Source: Hymenobacter aranciens
GTDB lineage: Bacteria > Bacteroidota > Bacteroidia > Cytophagales > Hymenobacteraceae
Reading direction: 5' to 3'
Length of the DNA stretch: 64,000 bases
Assembly: GCF_030580865.1 (NCBI RefSeq)
Contig: NZ_JAUQSY010000001.1
Location: 248,001 to 312,000 of the forward strand
The notes under the pieces: model-generated
Seen by the model: the letters and a program-made list of their open reading frames with translations, nothing else
What the model was told of the DNA's origin: nothing
The model's database searches: none
Part shown: in pieces, positions 9,264-18,368 of the stretch
How positions within the stretch are numbered: position 1 is the stretch's first letter
Layout of the letters: the number at the start of each line of letters is the position of its first letter
Program-made: the position numbers and the translations under genes

Positions 9264-10964
9264 ATGACAATGACCGTATCTGAACACACTGGCGCTGTGC
9301 ACCTTCGCTCGGCTATCTCCCGGTACTTCGCAGGGCTGCTCCTGCTGGCTGGCCTGGTGCTTGCGCGGCCCGCGCTGGCGCTCCAGGGTACGCTGGGCGC
9401 GCACGACCCTTCAACCATCGTGAAGGACGGCAACACCTACTGGACCTTCACGACCGGCCAGGGCATCACCAGCCTGTATTCGACCGACCTGGTGAAGTGG
9501 ACGGCGGGCGCCCGGCCGGTTTTTCAGAACAACGTCTATCCTAGCTGGATAAATACCCGTGTGCCGGGCTTCACGGGTAATTTCTGGGCGCCGGAATGCA
9601 TTTTCATGAATGGGAAATACTACCTGTATTACTCCTGCTCCAGCTTCGGCTCCCGCGTGTCGGCCATCGGGCTGGTGACCAACACCACCCTGGACCCCAA
9701 CAACCCTGCTTACCGTTGGGTAGATGAGGGCGAGGTTATTTCGACCAACGGCGGCAGCTCGGTGAATGCCATTGACCCGGCCGTGTTCAAGGATTCTAAC
9801 GGCGACGTGTGGTTTACCTACGGCTCGTATTTTGGCGGCCTCCGCACCACGCAGCTTAACCCCAGCACCGGCAAGGTAATCAACACCAGCAATCAGTTTG
9901 CGGTGGCCAACAATGACCCCGAAGCCGCCTGCCTCACCAAAAACGGTAATTATTATTACCTGTTTATCAACCGCGGGGCCTGCTGCCAGGGTAGCAACAG
10001 CACTTACTACATTCTGGTGGGACGCTCCACCTCGCCCACCGGCCCGTTCCTCGACCAGAATGGCGTGAGTTTGAACAACGGCGGCGGCACGGTGGTACTC
10101 AACGCCTCGGGCCGCTACGTGGGGCCGGGCCACGCGGGCCTGCTGGAAGAAGGTGGGGTAACGTACTTTTCGCACCACTACTATGATTTTGACGACAACG
10201 GTGCCCCCAAGCTGGGCCTGGCTAAGCTGACCTGGAGCGCCGCCGGCTGGCCCGTGGTGAGCCGCGACTGGGTGACGCCCGGCCGCTACGAAATCGCCGG
10301 CGCCAACGGCCTCGTGTGGGACGCCTGGGGCTGCACCGGCGTGAGCGGTCAGACCATTGCTCAGGGCACCCGGGCCGGCCTCGATTGCCAGAAATGGGAC
10401 TTCGCGACGCTGGGCGACGGCGAATACAAAATCACCAATGCCCTGGGTGGCCTGGCCGCCAGCGTGGCCGGCTGCTCGGCCGCCAATGGTGCGCTGCTAC
10501 AGTTGGGTACTTACACCTTCACCGGCTGCAAGCAATTCCGTCTGGAGCGGGCGAACAATGGCACGATGGTCATTGCCTCGCTCAATGGCAACCGCGTGGT
10601 GGAAGTGCCCAATAACTCAGCTACCGTGGGCCAGCAACTCGGCCTCTATGACTACAACGGTAGCGCCGGCCAGCGCTGGACGCTGACCAACACCGCCCTG
10701 AACACGGCGGCCAGCCAGCCGCTGCCGGGCGCCAGCATCTACCCCGTGCCCACCGCCGGCCGCTTCACCGTGGACCTCGGCCCGCAGCCCCGCGCCGAAG
10801 CCGTGACCGTGGAAATCTTCAACCTGCAGGGGCAGCGCGTGCACCGGCAGACCTTCGCCAGCCGCCCGACTACAGCCGTGGATGCGGCGCTGGTCCCCGG
10901 CCTCTACCTGGTGCAGGTGCGCCAGGGCCAGGGCCTGTTGAGCCAGAAAATCACGGTGCAATAA
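9264..10964 (+). CDS. Secreted GH43 arabinanase-like enzyme with RICIN domain and T9SS tail
   Basis: This 566-residue protein has a signal peptide ending near RPALALQG. A GH43 propeller follows (about 45-345), with Asp48 in GAHDPS, Asp in VNAIDPAV and Glu in NDPEAACL. The FWAPECIF and YLYYSCSSFGS motifs resemble endo-1,5-arabinanases. Next is a beta-trefoil RICIN/CBM13-like domain (about 348-475) with WDAWGC, QKWDF and QRWTL motifs, which would bind sugars. The last 75 residues (YPVPTAGRF to a final KITVQ) are a type A T9SS sorting domain, so the enzyme should be exported and attached to the cell surface. It is 31 bp after the preceding GH43 gene and is a paralogue of the minus-strand gene at 26835. 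Confidence 0.88.
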   Translation: MTMTVSEHTGAVHLRSAISRYFAGLLLLAGLVLARPALALQGTLGAHDPSTIVKDGNTYWTFTTGQGITSLYSTDLVKWTAGARPVFQNNVYPSWINTRVPGFTGNFWAPECIFMNGKYYLYYSCSSFGSRVSAIGLVTNTTLDPNNPAYRWVDEGEVISTNGGSSVNAIDPAVFKDSNGDVWFTYGSYFGGLRTTQLNPSTGKVINTSNQFAVANNDPEAACLTKNGNYYYLFINRGACCQGSNSTYYILVGRSTSPTGPFLDQNGVSLNNGGGTVVLNASGRYVGPGHAGLLEEGGVTYFSHHYYDFDDNGAPKLGLAKLTWSAAGWPVVSRDWVTPGRYEIAGANGLVWDAWGCTGVSGQTIAQGTRAGLDCQKWDFATLGDGEYKITNALGGLAASVAGCSAANGALLQLGTYTFTGCKQFRLERANNGTMVIASLNGNRVVEVPNNSATVGQQLGLYDYNGSAGQRWTLTNTALNTAASQPLPGASIYPVPTAGRFTVDLGPQPRAEAVTVEIFNLQGQRVHRQTFASRPTTAVDAALVPGLYLVQVRQGQGLLSQKITVQ

Positions 10965-10990
10965 GCTGCTGACTAATTAATAACCTTGCC

Positions 10991-12190
10991 ATGATTTCCC
11001 CGAACTCCTTCCGCCTGCTGACTTTGGGCCTTTCCGGCACGCTGCTGCTGGCGGCCTGCGAATCGAAAACCAGTTCCTCCAACGCTATGGAAACAACCGG
11101 CGCTGCGACCGACTCAACTGCCGTAGGCGCCACTGCCGCGCCCACCTCGGCTGCTTTCGGCAAAACCACTGATGGCACCGAAATACAGCTCTTTACTCTC
11201 ACCAACGCCCACGGCCTCAAAGCCACCATCAGCAACTACGGTGGCACTCTCACCAGCCTGCTGGTGCCGGATAAGGACGGCAAGCTGGGTGACGTGGTGC
11301 TGGGTTTTGACGACGTGAGCGGCTACCAGAGCCCGGCTTTCCGCAAGTCCAACCCCTACTTCGGTGCCCTCATTGGCCGCTACGGCAACCGCATTGCCAA
11401 GGGCAAATTCACTATCGATGGCAAGACCTACCAGGTAGGCGTGAACAACGGCGCCAACTCCCTGCACGGCGGCAAAATCGGCTTCGACCAGCGCGTGTGG
11501 CAGGCTACGCCCGGCACCTCGGCCGACGGCCCGACGCTGACCCTCAAATACCTGAGCAAAGACGGTGAGGAAGGCTACCCCGGCAACCTGCAGGTGGCGG
11601 TAGTCTACACCCTCACCAACGACGACGCGCTCAAAATCGACTACACCGCCACCACCGACCAAGCCACGCCCGTCAACCTCACCAACCACGCCTACTTCAA
11701 CCTCAGCCACGGCCAGAGCAAGGATATTCTGAAGCACGAAGTAACGCTGCCCGCCGACCGCTACACGGTGGTCGATGCGGCGCTGATTCCGACCGGCGAG
11801 CTGAAAGCGGTGAAAGGCACGCCCTTCGATTTCACCACGCCCCACGCCATCGGCGAGCGTATCGCGCAGGTGCCCGGCGGCTACGACCACAACTGGGTGC
11901 TAAACCAGACCACCGGCCAGCACTCGGCCGCCACCGTGTATGACCCCGCTTCGGGCCGCACCATGGAAGTCGTTACCGACCAGCCCGGCGTGCAGTTCTA
12001 CACCGGCAACTTCCTCGATGGTACCCTCACTGGCAAGGGCGGCACCGTGTACGGCCAGCACGCCGGCTTCTGCCTCGAAACCCAGCATTTCCCCGATTCG
12101 CCCAACCAGCCCGCCTTCCCCGGCACGGTGCTGAAACCCGGCGAAACCTACCACAGCGTGACCAGCTACCACTTCGGCGTGCGGAAATAA
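10991..12190 (+). CDS. Aldose 1-epimerase (mutarotase), lipoprotein
   Basis: This 399-residue enzyme interconverts the alpha and beta anomers of free aldoses, here most likely L-arabinose released by the neighbouring glycosidases. The signal peptide ends in LLLAAC, with Cys at about residue 22, so it is a lipoprotein outside the cytoplasm. The mature part carries the GalM landmarks GRYGNRIAKGKF, NNGANSLHGG, the catalytic His region NLTNHAYFNLSH, and a C-terminal CLETQHFPDSPNQP with the catalytic Glu. Bacteroidota often place an exported mutarotase in pentose loci next to an SSS transporter. It is 26 bp after the secreted GH43 gene. Confidence 0.92.
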   Translation: MISPNSFRLLTLGLSGTLLLAACESKTSSSNAMETTGAATDSTAVGATAAPTSAAFGKTTDGTEIQLFTLTNAHGLKATISNYGGTLTSLLVPDKDGKLGDVVLGFDDVSGYQSPAFRKSNPYFGALIGRYGNRIAKGKFTIDGKTYQVGVNNGANSLHGGKIGFDQRVWQATPGTSADGPTLTLKYLSKDGEEGYPGNLQVAVVYTLTNDDALKIDYTATTDQATPVNLTNHAYFNLSHGQSKDILKHEVTLPADRYTVVDAALIPTGELKAVKGTPFDFTTPHAIGERIAQVPGGYDHNWVLNQTTGQHSAATVYDPASGRTMEVVTDQPGVQFYTGNFLDGTLTGKGGTVYGQHAGFCLETQHFPDSPNQPAFPGTVLKPGETYHSVTSYHFGVRK

Positions 12191-12225
12191 AACAACTGAA
12201 CCACATGGCCTGCCGCTGCCAGAAT

Positions 12226-12252
12226 CGGTCCGACGCTCCCGGCGTCGGACCG
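12226..12252 (+). terminator. Stem-loop after the mutarotase gene
   Basis: A perfect 11-bp stem (CGGTCCGACGC with GCGTCGGACCG) closes a 5-base loop in the 180-bp gap before araB. No T-run follows. It may be an mRNA processing or attenuation point between extracellular and cytoplasmic functions of the operon. Confidence 0.4.
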
Positions 12253-12370
12253 GTGAAACGGTAAAAAACAAGTGAATGGTGCGGCCAGTCTACCCCAGTT
12301 TTCTCGCCCTCGCCTCTAACCGCCCATTCACTTTCTTACCCCGTCTCCGACCATTCACTTCCTGATTTCC

Positions 12371-14095
12371 GTGCAAAACCCAACCTCCCAACCCGCCTAC
12401 GTTATCGGCATCGACTACGGCACCGACTCGGTGCGGGCGCTGCTGGTGAATGCCCACACCGGGGCCGAAGTAGCCCAGGCCGTGCATTACTACCCGCGCT
12501 GGAAAACCCTGCAATACTGCCGCCCCGCCAAAAACCAGTTTCGCCAGCACCCGCTCGATTACATTGAAGGTCTGGAAGCTACCGTGCGCAAAGTGGCCCA
12601 GCAGGTGCCCGCCGAACAGATTAAAGGCCTGGCCATCGACACCACCGGCTCGACGCCCGGCCCGGTAAACGCCGACGGTGTGGCCCTGGGTTTGCTACCC
12701 GAGTTTCAGGACAATCCCAACGCCCTGTTTGTGCTCTGGAAAGACCACACGGCCCTGGCCGAGGCCGCCGAAATCAACCACAAGGCCCGCACCTGGGGCG
12801 GCGAGGATTTTACCAAGTTCGAAGGCGGCATCTATTCCTCCGAGTGGTTCTGGGCCAAAATTGCCCACATCCTGCGCGAAGACGAGGCCGTAGCCGAAGC
12901 CGCCCACTCCTGGATGGAGCACTGTGACTGGATGACCCTGCTGCTCACCGGCGGCGACCTCGCCAGCTTCCGGCGCAGCCGTTGCGCCGCCGGCCACAAG
13001 GCCATGTGGCACGAGAGCTGGGGCGGCCTGCCCGCCGAGGAGTTTCTGACCCACGTCGAGTCGAAGCTGGCCGGATTACGCAATCGATTATTCACCGAAA
13101 CTTACACTGCTGACCAGGTCGCCGGCCACCTTTCCGAAGAGTGGGCGCAACGCTTAGGTTTGACCACCAGTACCGTAGTAGCCGTGGGTTCCTTTGACGC
13201 TCACGCCGGCGCGGTGGCGGGCGAAATCGAGGCCTACTCAATGGTGAAAGTGATGGGCACCAGTACCTGCGACATCGTAGTAGCGCCCACGGCTGAAGTG
13301 GGCGACCACCTCGTGGCCGGCATCTGCGGGCAGGTCGATGGCTCGGTGATTCCCGGCATGCTGGGGCTGGAGGCCGGGCAGTCGGCCTTCGGCGACTTGC
13401 TGGCCTGGTTCCGCAACATCGTGGAGTGGCCGCTGCACAACGTGCTGTCCCACTCCAAGGTGCTGACTGCTGAGCAACAAGCCGACCTGCGCGAGGAAAT
13501 GACGGACAATCTGATTGTTCACCTCAGCCAGGCCGCCGCCGCCGTGCATCCCGACGACTCCCACGTGCTGGCCCTCGACTGGGTGAACGGCCGCCGCACC
13601 CCCGACGCCAACCAGGCCCTGAAAGGTGCCCTCACCGGCCTCACGATGGGCACCAACGCCCCGCAGATTTTCCGCGCCCTCGTGGAAGCCATCTGCTACG
13701 GCTCCAAGCAAATCGTGGAGCGTTTCGAGTCGGAAGGCATTCCGATTAAACAGGTTATCGGCATCGGCGGCGTGGCGAAGAAGTCGCAGTTCGTGATGCA
13801 GACCCTGGCCGACGTGCTTGACCGGCCCATCAAAATCGCCGTCTCGGAGCAGGCGCCGGCCCTCGGCTCGGCCATGTACGCGGCCGTAGCCGCCGGCCTG
13901 CACGCCGACGTGCTCACGGCCCAGAAAGCCATGGGCAGCGGCTTTGCCGAAACCTACACCCCAAACCCCGACCGCGTGGCCGACTACGCCGCCCGTTACG
14001 CCCAGTATCAGGCCCTCGGCCGGTTCGTGGAAAGCGTGACGGTGGGGGAGGAACCCGTTGTTGAAACCGAAACCGCCGCCGTCACCACCGCATGA
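12371..14095 (+). CDS. araB: Ribulokinase
   Basis: AraB phosphorylates L-ribulose to L-ribulose-5-phosphate with ATP in the cytoplasm. The 574-residue protein begins at a GTG. It has the FGGY-kinase N-terminal phosphate motif GIDYGTDSVRALLV and the sugar-kinase segment IDTTGSTPGPV. The ribulokinase motifs GTSTCDIVVAP and MLGLEAGQSAFGD are present, and near the C-terminus GGVAKKSQFVMQTLADVLDRP. Its length matches known AraB proteins. The stop overlaps the araD start (ATGA), showing translational coupling. The isomerase gene comes third here (order B-D-A). Confidence 0.96.
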   Translation: MQNPTSQPAYVIGIDYGTDSVRALLVNAHTGAEVAQAVHYYPRWKTLQYCRPAKNQFRQHPLDYIEGLEATVRKVAQQVPAEQIKGLAIDTTGSTPGPVNADGVALGLLPEFQDNPNALFVLWKDHTALAEAAEINHKARTWGGEDFTKFEGGIYSSEWFWAKIAHILREDEAVAEAAHSWMEHCDWMTLLLTGGDLASFRRSRCAAGHKAMWHESWGGLPAEEFLTHVESKLAGLRNRLFTETYTADQVAGHLSEEWAQRLGLTTSTVVAVGSFDAHAGAVAGEIEAYSMVKVMGTSTCDIVVAPTAEVGDHLVAGICGQVDGSVIPGMLGLEAGQSAFGDLLAWFRNIVEWPLHNVLSHSKVLTAEQQADLREEMTDNLIVHLSQAAAAVHPDDSHVLALDWVNGRRTPDANQALKGALTGLTMGTNAPQIFRALVEAICYGSKQIVERFESEGIPIKQVIGIGGVAKKSQFVMQTLADVLDRPIKIAVSEQAPALGSAMYAAVAAGLHADVLTAQKAMGSGFAETYTPNPDRVADYAARYAQYQALGRFVESVTVGEEPVVETETAAVTTA

Positions 14096-14793
14096 GCCAG
14101 TACCAAGCCCTGAAACAAGCCTGCTACGAGGCCAACATGCAGCTGCCCAGGCTCGGACTGGTGCTCTTCACCTTCGGCAACGCCAGCGTGGTCGACCGGG
14201 AGCGCCAGGTGTTTGCCATCAAGCCCAGCGGCGTGCCCTACGACACGCTCCAGCCCGAAGACATCGTCATTGTGGACTTCGACGGCAATGCTGTGGAAGG
14301 CACGAAGCGCCCCAGCAGCGACACCAAAACCCACGCCCTGCTATTCAAGCAGTGGCCGGGAATCGGCGGCATCGTGCACACCCACAGTACCTACGCCACC
14401 GCCTGGGCCCAAACGCAGCTCGACATTCCCATCCTCGGCACCACCCACGCCGACCACCTGACGGCCGACGTGCCCTGCGCCCCGCCCATGAGCGACGAGC
14501 TCATCGCCGGCGACTACGAACACCAGACCGGCTGGCAAATCATCAACGAGTTCGAGAAGCGCGGCCTCTCGCCCAGCGAAGTCGAGATGATTCTGGTGGG
14601 CAACCATGCCCCCTTCACCTGGGGCAAGACGGTGGAGAAAGCCGTATACCACAGCGCGGTGCTGGAGGAGCTGGCGCGGCTGGCGTATCTCAGCTGCACC
14701 TTGCGCCCGGGCGTGGAGCGGCTGAAGGATGCTTTGATTAAAAAGCACTACGAGCGCAAACACGGGGCGAATTCCTATTACGGACAGTCGTGA
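14092..14793 (+). CDS. araD: L-ribulose-5-phosphate 4-epimerase
   Basis: AraD converts L-ribulose-5-phosphate to D-xylulose-5-phosphate, the last step before the pentose phosphate pathway. The 233-residue class II aldolase-fold protein has the usual family length. Visible motifs are GNASVVDRE, KPSGVPYD, the zinc-binding HTHSTYATAWAQ, and GTTHADHL. A later NHAPFTWGKT supplies another metal histidine region, and KHGANSYYGQ is at the C-terminus. The ATG overlaps the araB stop by 4 bp. A 100-bp palindromic repeat begins one base after its stop. Confidence 0.96.
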   Translation: MSQYQALKQACYEANMQLPRLGLVLFTFGNASVVDRERQVFAIKPSGVPYDTLQPEDIVIVDFDGNAVEGTKRPSSDTKTHALLFKQWPGIGGIVHTHSTYATAWAQTQLDIPILGTTHADHLTADVPCAPPMSDELIAGDYEHQTGWQIINEFEKRGLSPSEVEMILVGNHAPFTWGKTVEKAVYHSAVLEELARLAYLSCTLRPGVERLKDALIKKHYERKHGANSYYGQS

Positions 14794-14794
14794 A

Positions 14795-14894
14795 CTGTCA
14801 TGCTGAACGCAGTGAAGCATCTCGCCCGCGTTACTAACTCTAACAATTGATTTACTACCACATGCGAGATGCTTTACTGCGTTCAGCATGACAG
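14795..14894. repeat. Palindromic element, MLNAVKH family, copy 1
   Basis: Two 31-bp inverted arms, CTGTCATGCTGAACGCAGTG... and its complement, differ at one position and flank a 38-bp AT-rich centre. The same arms recur at 20435, 42678 and, as a variant, at 60351. One arm read in frame encodes MLNAVKH, a frequent false protein start in this phylum. It lies between araD and araA. Confidence 0.9.
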
Positions 14895-14920
14895 GTAAAA
14901 GATAACACCCCCCCTCTTCC

Positions 14921-16405
14921 ATGATTGACCTTACCCACTACGAAGCCTGGTTCATCACCGGCAGCCAGCATCTCTACGGCCCCGAAACCCTCGAAGAAGT
15001 AGCTGTTCACTCGCAGGAAATTGCGAAGGAGCTGGACGCCAAGCTGCCCATCAAAATCGTGTTCAAGCCCGTACTCACGGGCTCCGAAGGCATCTACAAG
15101 CTGGTGCAGGAAGCCAACAATACGCCCAATTGCGTGGGCCTCATTGCCTGGATGCACACCTTCTCGCCGGCCAAAATGTGGATTAACGGCCTGAAAATCA
15201 TGCAGAAGCCGCTGGCCCACCTGCACACGCAGTTCAACCGCGACATTCCCTGGGACACCATCAACATGGACTTCATGAACACCAACCAATCGGCGCACGG
15301 CGACCGGGAGTTTGGCTTCATCGGGGCGCGCATGGGCATCAAGCGCAAGGTAGTGGTCGGCCACTGGCAGGATGCGGCCGTGCACAACAGCCTTAGCATC
15401 TGGGCGCGCGTGGCCTCGGCCTGGGCCGACTGGCAGGGTGCCAAGTTCATCCGCTTCGGCGACAACATGCGCTATGTGGCCGTGACTGAGGGCGACAAAG
15501 TGGAGGCCGAAATCAAGTTCGGCTACTCGGTGAACACCTACGGCGTGGGCGACCTGGTGGCGGTAATCGACGCCGTGACCGACGCGCAAGTAGATGAGCT
15601 CATTGCCACTTACGAGCAGGAATACGAGCTGGCCGCCGACCTGCAGGCCGGTGGTGCCCAGCGCGACAGTCTGCGCGACGCCGCCCGCATCGAAACCGGC
15701 ATGCGCAAGTTTCTGCAGGACACCGGTGCCAAGGGGTTCACCGATACCTTCGAGGACCTGCACGGGATGGTGCAGCTGCCCGGCATCGCTACCCAGCGTT
15801 TGATGGCCGAGGGCTACGGCTTCGGAGGCGAGGGCGACTGGAAAACCTCGGCCCTGGTGCGCGCCATGAAGGTGATGGGCGCCGGCCTGCCCGGCGGCAA
15901 CTCCTTCATGGAGGATTACACCTACCACTTTGCGCCCGGCAACAACCAAGTGCTGGGCTCCCACATGCTCGAAATCTGCCCCAGCATCGCCGAAGGCAAG
16001 GTGCGGGCCGAAATCCACCCCCTCGGCATCGGCGGCAAGGCCGACCCGGTGCGTCTGGTGTTCAACTGCCCCGCCGGCGAAGGCCTCAACGCCACCATCG
16101 TGGACATGGGCAACCGCTTCCGCCTCATCGTGAACGAAGTGACGGCCGTGGCCCCTGAGGCCGAGCTGCCCCACCTGCCCGTAGCCCGCGTGCTCTGGAA
16201 GGTGAAACCCGACCTCGCCACCGGCGCGGCGGCCTGGATTCTGGCCGGCGGCGCCCACCACACCGGCTTCAGCCAGAACCTGACGGCCGAATACCTGGAA
16301 GACTTCGCCGAAATCGCCGGCATCGAGTACCTCATCATCGACGCCGACACCAAGCTGCGGACCTTCAAAAACGAGCTGCGCTTCAACGAAGTGGCCTTCA
16401 AGTAA
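14921..16405 (+). CDS. araA: L-arabinose isomerase
   Basis: AraA converts L-arabinose to L-ribulose, the entry step of the cytoplasmic pathway, using a divalent metal. The 494-residue protein starts with [15 protein letters not shown], the family signature. It continues with [42 protein letters not shown] and [22 protein letters not shown], which contain the metal-binding Glu and His residues. The length is typical (about 500). It lies 127 bp after araD, of which 100 bp is a palindromic repeat. Confidence 0.97.
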   Translation: MIDLTHYEAWFITGSQHLYGPETLEEVAVHSQEIAKELDAKLPIKIVFKPVLTGSEGIYKLVQEANNTPNCVGLIAWMHTFSPAKMWINGLKIMQKPLAHLHTQFNRDIPWDTINMDFMNTNQSAHGDREFGFIGARMGIKRKVVVGHWQDAAVHNSLSIWARVASAWADWQGAKFIRFGDNMRYVAVTEGDKVEAEIKFGYSVNTYGVGDLVAVIDAVTDAQVDELIATYEQEYELAADLQAGGAQRDSLRDAARIETGMRKFLQDTGAKGFTDTFEDLHGMVQLPGIATQRLMAEGYGFGGEGDWKTSALVRAMKVMGAGLPGGNSFMEDYTYHFAPGNNQVLGSHMLEICPSIAEGKVRAEIHPLGIGGKADPVRLVFNCPAGEGLNATIVDMGNRFRLIVNEVTAVAPEAELPHLPVARVLWKVKPDLATGAAAWILAGGAHHTGFSQNLTAEYLEDFAEIAGIEYLIIDADTKLRTFKNELRFNEVAFK

Positions 16406-16411
16406 GCAGCA

Positions 16412-16597
16412 CTGGCGCGAATTTAGGCGAAGCCGTAACTCGTGCCAATCATTCGGGCGAGGCTGAGCCTCGCAACAGAACGACCGGCCACGGCTACATT
16501 ATAAACCAGGCGCAAGCTTGCCGCTGGCGCGGCACGGGAGGCACAGCCTCCCGGTTATCATGGGCACGAGTTACGGCTTCGCCTAAACTCGCGCCAG
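16412..16597. repeat. 186-bp inverted-repeat element, second family
   Basis: The 35-bp arms (16412-16446 and 16563-16597) are complementary at 34 of 35 positions; the outer ends read CTGGCGCGA...CGCCAG. The interior holds two smaller hairpins, around GAGGCTGAGCCTC and GGGAGGCACAGCCTCCC. It occupies nearly all of the gap between araA and the symporter gene. It has no coding potential of its own. Confidence 0.8.
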
Positions 16598-16619
16598 ACA
16601 CCTTCCCAATCCCACCCGG

Positions 16620-18323
16620 ATGCAAAACGCTTTCAATTCTTTAGACCTCACGGTCTTCCTGATATACATCGTGGGCGTGGCCGCTTACGGCTTCTACATT
16701 TACAAGCGCAAGCAGAGCGCGCAGATGACCACCAAGGACTACTTCCTCGCCGAGGGGTCGCTGACGTGGTGGGCCATCGGCGCGTCCATGATTGCCTCCA
16801 ACATCTCGGCCGAGCAGTTCATCGGCATGAGCGGCAACGGGTTCCAGGTGGGCGTGGCCGTGGCAGCCTACGAGTGGGTGGCGGCCATCGTGCTGATTAT
16901 CGTGGCGGTGTTCTTCATGCCCATCTACCTGAAACGGAAGATTTACACCATGCCGCAGTTTCTGGAGCAGCGCTACAACGCGGCCCTGAGCCTCATCATG
17001 AGCATCTTCTGGCTGTTTCTGTACGTGCTGGTCAATCTCACTTCGATTCTGTACCTGGGCGCCCTGGCTATCAGCAGCCTGGTGGGTGGGGCCGAGAGCT
17101 TTCACCTCATCCTGGTGGCGCTGGCGGTGTTTGCGCTTATCATCACGCTGGGCGGCATGAAAGTGGTGGGCTACACCGACGTAGTGCAGGTGACGGTGCT
17201 GATTGTGGGTGGCCTGGCCACTACCTACCTGGCCCTGACGCTGGTGAGCGAGAAGTTCGGCCTCGGCCACGACGCCATCGCGGGTTTCAACGCCATGATG
17301 AAGGACGCCGGCGACCACTTCCACATGATTTTCCCCAAACCCACGGCCGCCACGCCGCAGGTCGACATCAACAAGTACCTCATGGTGCCGGGCATTGCTA
17401 TGTACGCGGCGGGCCAGTGGATTGTGAATCTAAACTATTGGGGCTGCAACCAGTACATCACCCAGCGCGCCCTCGGTGCCGACCTCAAGACGGCCCGTAC
17501 CGGCATCCTCTTCGCTGGCATGCTCAAGCTGATTATGCCGGTGATTGTGATGCTGCCGGGCATCGCGGCCTACGTGCTGCACAAAAACGGCAGCTTGCAG
17601 GAGCAGATGTCGCCGGGCGGCGCCTTCAACTCCGACAACGCTTACTCGGCCATTCTCACCTTCCTGCCCAACGGCCTGAAAGGCTTGTCGCTGGCCGCGC
17701 TCACGGCTGCCATCGTAGCCTCGCTGGCCGGCAAGGCCAATTCCATCTCCACCATCTTCACGCTCGACGTGTACAAGCGCTACCTCAAGCCGGAGGCTGA
17801 TGAAACGCAGCTGGTGTGGGTGGGCCGTTTGACGGTACTCGTGGCTACGGTGCTGGCTATTCTGCTGACCTGGCAGGACTTGCTGGGTATCGGGGGCGAG
17901 GGTGGCTTCACCTACATTCAGAAGTACACCGGCTTCATCTCGCCGGGTGTGGTGGCGGTGTTTATCCTGGGCTTGTTCTGGAAGCGCACGACCGCGCCGG
18001 CTGCCATTGCGGGCATGCTGTCGGGCTTCCTGCTGTCGGTGTTCTTTAACAACTACGCGCCCAGCGTGCTGGGCAACGAGACGATTCTCTACACCGCTTT
18101 CCCCAACGGGCACGGCGGCTACGAAATCCCCTTCCTGATTTGCATGGGCCTTTCCTTCGCCTTCACGATGGTGCTGATGGTGGCCATGAGCCTGGCCGGC
18201 CCGGCCATCAACCCCAAGGCCATTCCCTACGATTCGAGCTGGTTCAAGGTGAGCCCCTCGACGCTGGTGCTCATCGTGCTGACACTGCTGATGATTACGG
18301 CGCTGTACGTGAAGTTTTGGTAG
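16620..18323 (+). CDS. SSS-family sodium/sugar symporter, probably for L-arabinose
   Basis: This 567-residue inner-membrane protein has about 14 hydrophobic segments and the solute:sodium symporter fold. Family features include the N-terminal TKDYFLAEGSLTWWAIGASMIASNISAEQFIGMSG, which forms the sodium/sugar region in SGLT-type carriers, and NLNYWGCNQYITQRALGA, another SGLT signature. KANSISTIFTLDVYKRYL follows in the C-terminal half. It would bring L-arabinose from the periplasm to AraA. The substrate is inferred from its position between araA and the GH51 gene. The last helix ends at the C-terminus with no extra domain. Confidence 0.93.
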   Translation: MQNAFNSLDLTVFLIYIVGVAAYGFYIYKRKQSAQMTTKDYFLAEGSLTWWAIGASMIASNISAEQFIGMSGNGFQVGVAVAAYEWVAAIVLIIVAVFFMPIYLKRKIYTMPQFLEQRYNAALSLIMSIFWLFLYVLVNLTSILYLGALAISSLVGGAESFHLILVALAVFALIITLGGMKVVGYTDVVQVTVLIVGGLATTYLALTLVSEKFGLGHDAIAGFNAMMKDAGDHFHMIFPKPTAATPQVDINKYLMVPGIAMYAAGQWIVNLNYWGCNQYITQRALGADLKTARTGILFAGMLKLIMPVIVMLPGIAAYVLHKNGSLQEQMSPGGAFNSDNAYSAILTFLPNGLKGLSLAALTAAIVASLAGKANSISTIFTLDVYKRYLKPEADETQLVWVGRLTVLVATVLAILLTWQDLLGIGGEGGFTYIQKYTGFISPGVVAVFILGLFWKRTTAPAAIAGMLSGFLLSVFFNNYAPSVLGNETILYTAFPNGHGGYEIPFLICMGLSFAFTMVLMVAMSLAGPAINPKAIPYDSSWFKVSPSTLVLIVLTLLMITALYVKFW

Positions 18324-18368
18324 GGTTCTGCCGGCCCGGTGCTGACTAGCTTTTCAACTAACAATTCA

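Noticed and set aside
14796..14894. Intrinsic terminator inside the ara operon
   Set aside because: The hairpin arms are long but lack a terminal T-run, and araA must be expressed with araBD; a dispersed repeat is the better explanation.
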